In this document: piece after piece, positions 61,700-64,000 of the stretch
Layout: every line of letters begins with the position of its first letter
Position numbering within the stretch: the stretch's first letter is position 1
Assembly (NCBI RefSeq): GCF_030316845.1
Contig: NZ_JASZYS010000004.1
Location: 310,001-374,000, forward strand
Length of the DNA: 64,000 nucleotides
Source of the DNA: Variovorax davisae
GTDB taxonomy: Bacteria; Pseudomonadota; Gammaproteobacteria; Burkholderiales; Burkholderiaceae_C
Direction: 5' to 3'
Program-made: the position numbers and the translations under genes
Notes under the pieces: generated by a model
Told to the model about the DNA's origin: nothing
Seen by the model: only the letters and a program-made list of their open reading frames with translations
Databases searched by the model: none

Positions 61700-62626
61700 A
61701 TGGACCGTCTGCGCGCCTTCGAGGTGTTCGTCGCGGTGGTCGCCAGGCAGGGTTTCGCGCGCGCGGCGGAGGCGCTCGACACCTCGCCCGCCAACGTGAC
61801 GCGCTACGTCGCCGAGCTCGAAACCCACCTCGGCACGCGGCTGCTCAATCGCCACTCGCGCAAGCTCTCGCTCACCGACAGCGGGCAGGCGCTCTACGAG
61901 CGGGCGCGCAGCATCCTCGACGAGGTGGCCGAGGCCGAGGCGCTCAGTGCCTCGAACACGCTGCAGCCGCGCGGGCGGCTGCGGGTCAATGCGCCGGTGA
62001 GCTTCGGCATCTTGCACCTGGCGCCGCTGTGGCCCAGGTTCCTGAAGAAGTACCCCGAGGTGGAGCTCGAGGTGTCGCTGATCGACCGCGTGGTCGACCT
62101 GGTGGAAGAGGGCTTCGACCTCGGCATCCGGATCTCGCGCGCCGGCTCGACCGCGCACATCGCACGCAAGCTGGCCGTGTCGCGCAACATCGTCTGCGCC
62201 GCGCCGGGCTACCTGCGCCAACACGGCCGGCCGAAGTCGCCGGCCGACCTGGCCGACCACGCCTGCATCGGCTACACCTTCTCGGCCACCGGGGACGACT
62301 GGCACCTGTTCGATGCCCACGGGCTGGAGCATGTGGTGAAGGTGCCGTCGGTCATGCGCGCCAACAACGGCGACACGGCGCGCGCCGCCGCGCTGGCGGG
62401 CGTGGGCGTGATCTGGCAGCCGAGCTTCCTGGTCGGCGACGACCTGCGCGCGGGGCGGCTGGTGCCACTCTTGCCCGGCTACCGCATGGCGGACATCGAC
62501 ATCCTCGCGGTGTACCCGAGCCGGCGCCACCTGAGCGCCAAGGTGCGCGTGATGATCGATTTCCTGGCCGACGCCTTCAAGGGCACGCCGCCCTGGGATC
62601 GCGCGGCCGCTAGCGGGTCCCGATGA
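61700..62626 (+). CDS. LysR-family regulator
   Basis: 308 residues; AAGGAG lies 6 bases upstream. An N-terminal winged HTH (LRAFEVFVAVVARQGFARAAEALDTSPANVTRYVAELETHLGTRLLNRHSRKLSLT) is followed by a type-2 periplasmic-binding effector domain (RGRLRVNAPVSFGILHLAPLWPRFLKKYPEVELEVSLIDRVVDLVEEGFDLGIRI). It is divergent from the SDR gene and probably regulates it. Confidence 0.9.
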   Translation: MDRLRAFEVFVAVVARQGFARAAEALDTSPANVTRYVAELETHLGTRLLNRHSRKLSLTDSGQALYERARSILDEVAEAEALSASNTLQPRGRLRVNAPVSFGILHLAPLWPRFLKKYPEVELEVSLIDRVVDLVEEGFDLGIRISRAGSTAHIARKLAVSRNIVCAAPGYLRQHGRPKSPADLADHACIGYTFSATGDDWHLFDAHGLEHVVKVPSVMRANNGDTARAAALAGVGVIWQPSFLVGDDLRAGRLVPLLPGYRMADIDILAVYPSRRHLSAKVRVMIDFLADAFKGTPPWDRAAASGSR

Positions 62627-62798
62627 TCAGGCAGATCGCCAGCACCGCGACCAGGCCGGCGAGCAGGAACCCGATCACCCGTTCCTTCGAACGCGACGGC
62701 GCCCTGGGGGCATGCGTCTGGTCGGCCCGGTTCAAGGACGCGAAGCTGCTGAAGCTCTGGGTTTGGGAGTCGGCAGATGGACGTGACATGTAGGTCAT
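62610..62798 (-). CDS. Small single-pass membrane protein
   Basis: 62 residues from the ATG at 62798 (MTYMSRPSADS) or the ATG at 62789. A hydrophilic N-terminus and a basic RSKER precede one C-terminal helix (VIGFLLAGLVAVLAICLIIG), a tail-anchor pattern. It overlaps the 3' end of the convergent LysR gene by 17 bp. The function is unknown. Confidence 0.6.
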   Translation of the reverse strand: MTYMSRPSADSQTQSFSSFASLNRADQTHAPRAPSRSKERVIGFLLAGLVAVLAICLIIGTR

Positions 62799-63027
62799 TG
62801 TGCCTACTCTCTGGGGGCGGCCCAAGGAACTAATGCACGCTTGGGTACGGGTCGAGGAGATCGTGCCGCGATGCGGCAACGGCGCAGCGGCCGTCGCGCA
62901 GCCCCCCCCGTCGTGATGATGGCCGTCCGGCGGAGCCCGATGCGCCGAATGGCCAATGGACAGCCATCGCGCGGGCTGGGACCATCCTCCTGCACGCACA
63001 CCGTGCGTGCGGTCGAGGAGGTGCTCC

Positions 63028-64000
63028 ATGTGCGAACGCCCGTCGGGCCGATCGCCCGCCAACGCCTTGGCCCAGGCCCTGGTGTGGTTCGCGTTGGGGA
63101 TGGGCGCTTCGTGGGCGCAGGACGCGCCGGTGCAGACCATCGATCGATCGAGGCTGCTGCAGAAGCGGGTGCCGGCGCCGACGCCAACCGACACGAAGCC
63201 GCAAGTCCCGGCGCAGGCCGCCACGCGGGCACCGACGCCGGCGACGCCGGATCCGGCCCCGCCTGCCGGCCAGGCGCCGCCGCAGCGCCCTTCGGACCGG
63301 GACCGGTTCAACAAGGCCCTGGCGGCGGCCGCTGCCGCTGCTGCCGCCGCCGCGGCCGCCGAGCGCGCAAGGGCTTCCGATCCTGCCAGCCCGCCGCGGC
63401 AGCCGACCCCCGAACGACCGACCCCGCGCACGCCGGACCCGCCGGCGCGGGTGACGGTGACGGTGCCCGACGTGACCGCCATGCCGGCCCTGGCTGCCGT
63501 CCAGCGACTCGGGCAGGCCGGATTCCCGCCGCGGCCCGAGGGAGGCACCGTGGACCGATGGCACTGGGTCGAAGCGCAGGCGCCGCGTGCGGGCACCCAG
63601 GTGCCGCCGCAGACGCCGGTGCGCATCCGGCTGCTGCCGCGCTATCGGGTGCCGGACCTGGCCGGCCAGGCCTGCGTCGACGCGCGCCAGGCGGTCCTGA
63701 ACGCGGGCCTGGCGCAGTTCCAGTGCGAGGTGGTCGCCGGCCCCGGCACGCTGCCTTCCGGCCGCATCTACAGCCAGTCGCCGGGGCCCGGCACCGTGTT
63801 GAACGAGCAGCGGCCCGTGCAGGCGCGGCAGCAACCGGTGCAGGTGCTGGTGCCGGACGTCGTCGGCATGCCCGAGGCCCAGGCCGCGGCCGCCGTGGGC
63901 CAGCGCAACCTGAAGGCGTCGATGTCCGGCCCGCCCGCGAGCACCGGCCGGCAGGTGGCGAGCCAGTCGCCGCAGGCCGGCGCACCGGCCCTGCCGGGCA
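63028..64000 (+). CDS. PASTA-domain secreted protein (partial)
   Basis: The ATG at 63028 has GAGGAGG 6 bases upstream; the frame is open to the window end (324 codons). An N-terminal signal peptide (ALAQALVWFALGMGASWAQD) is followed by a Pro/Ala-rich low-complexity region with a run of about 14 Ala (63322-63363). At least three PASTA repeats follow, with VTVPDVTAMPALAAVQRLGQAGF, YRVPDLAGQACVDARQAVLNAGL and VLVPDVVGMPEAQAAAAVGQRNL. PASTA domains bind peptidoglycan fragments or beta-lactams and usually sit on Ser/Thr kinases or PBPs; here they are on an exported protein without a visible kinase. Confidence 0.82.
   Translation, partial: MCERPSGRSPANALAQALVWFALGMGASWAQDAPVQTIDRSRLLQKRVPAPTPTDTKPQVPAQAATRAPTPATPDPAPPAGQAPPQRPSDRDRFNKALAAAAAAAAAAAAAERARASDPASPPRQPTPERPTPRTPDPPARVTVTVPDVTAMPALAAVQRLGQAGFPPRPEGGTVDRWHWVEAQAPRAGTQVPPQTPVRIRLLPRYRVPDLAGQACVDARQAVLNAGLAQFQCEVVAGPGTLPSGRIYSQSPGPGTVLNEQRPVQARQQPVQVLVPDVVGMPEAQAAAAVGQRNLKASMSGPPASTGRQVASQSPQAGAPALPG

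Overview
The window is high-GC chromosomal DNA with dense coding, many 4-bp ATGA overlaps and GGAG-type ribosome sites. The content points to a betaproteobacterium of the Comamonadaceae, most likely Variovorax: a StyA1/StyA2B flavin monooxygenase pair (an arrangement known from Variovorax paradoxus), many LysR/AraC/SDR genes, Gly-rich-linker lipoproteins and T6SS cargo. No rRNA, tRNA, CRISPR array or intact insertion sequence was recognised. Both ends cut through genes: a CHAT-protease fusion at position 1 and a PASTA-domain protein at position 64000.

Layout. (1) 1-8.4 kb: a large protein with two alpha/beta-hydrolase modules and a C-terminal CHAT (caspase-like) domain is divergent from a tightly overlapped operon encoding a multi-pass membrane protein, a TIR protein, a P-loop ATPase and a TPR protein with a C-terminal membrane anchor. 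This is the best candidate for an undescribed defence or regulated-death system. (2) 8.5-12.3 kb: a kelch/putative-Ig lipoprotein, a decayed arylsulfotransferase pseudogene and two FHA-domain proteins. (3) 12.4-18.6 kb: an AraC regulator divergent from a catabolic operon (SDR, StyA1-like, StyA2B-like fusion, dienelactone-hydrolase/NTF2-like fusion). (4) 18.7-20.4 kb: a HipBA module with inverted-repeat operators. (5) 20.5-26.05 kb: an AsmA-family protein and a beta-propeller lipoprotein. (6) 26.05-29.3 kb: a rearrangement scar, a truncated RES toxin with its probable antitoxin, and a MerR/methyltransferase pair around a SoxR-box-like operator.

(7) 29.4-44.7 kb: a defence island of less uniform, partly AT-rich composition. 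It holds an AAA ATPase/HNH pair resembling Septu, two different PD-(D/E)XK-like nucleases, a type III-like restriction-modification operon (HTH, Mod, Res) preceded by a 10-bp tandem repeat array, two unrecognised genes, and a McrA-like HNH endonuclease behind an XRE regulator.

(8) 45.0-54.97 kb: a polysaccharide-deacetylase/XRE-cupin/LuxR cluster, a PBP-like protein, a DMT exporter with a fused PabA-PabB aminodeoxychorismate synthase, a divergent polar amino-acid ABC importer and an exported chorismate mutase, which together suggest a chorismate/aromatic theme. (9) 55.2-57.25 kb: a T6SS cargo cassette (Hcp, amidase effector, immunity protein, leftover second effector tail, second immunity protein). 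(10) 57.3-64 kb: an AraC/MFS pair, a small helical protein, a single-domain response regulator, a divergent SDR/LysR pair, a small membrane protein and the start of a PASTA protein.
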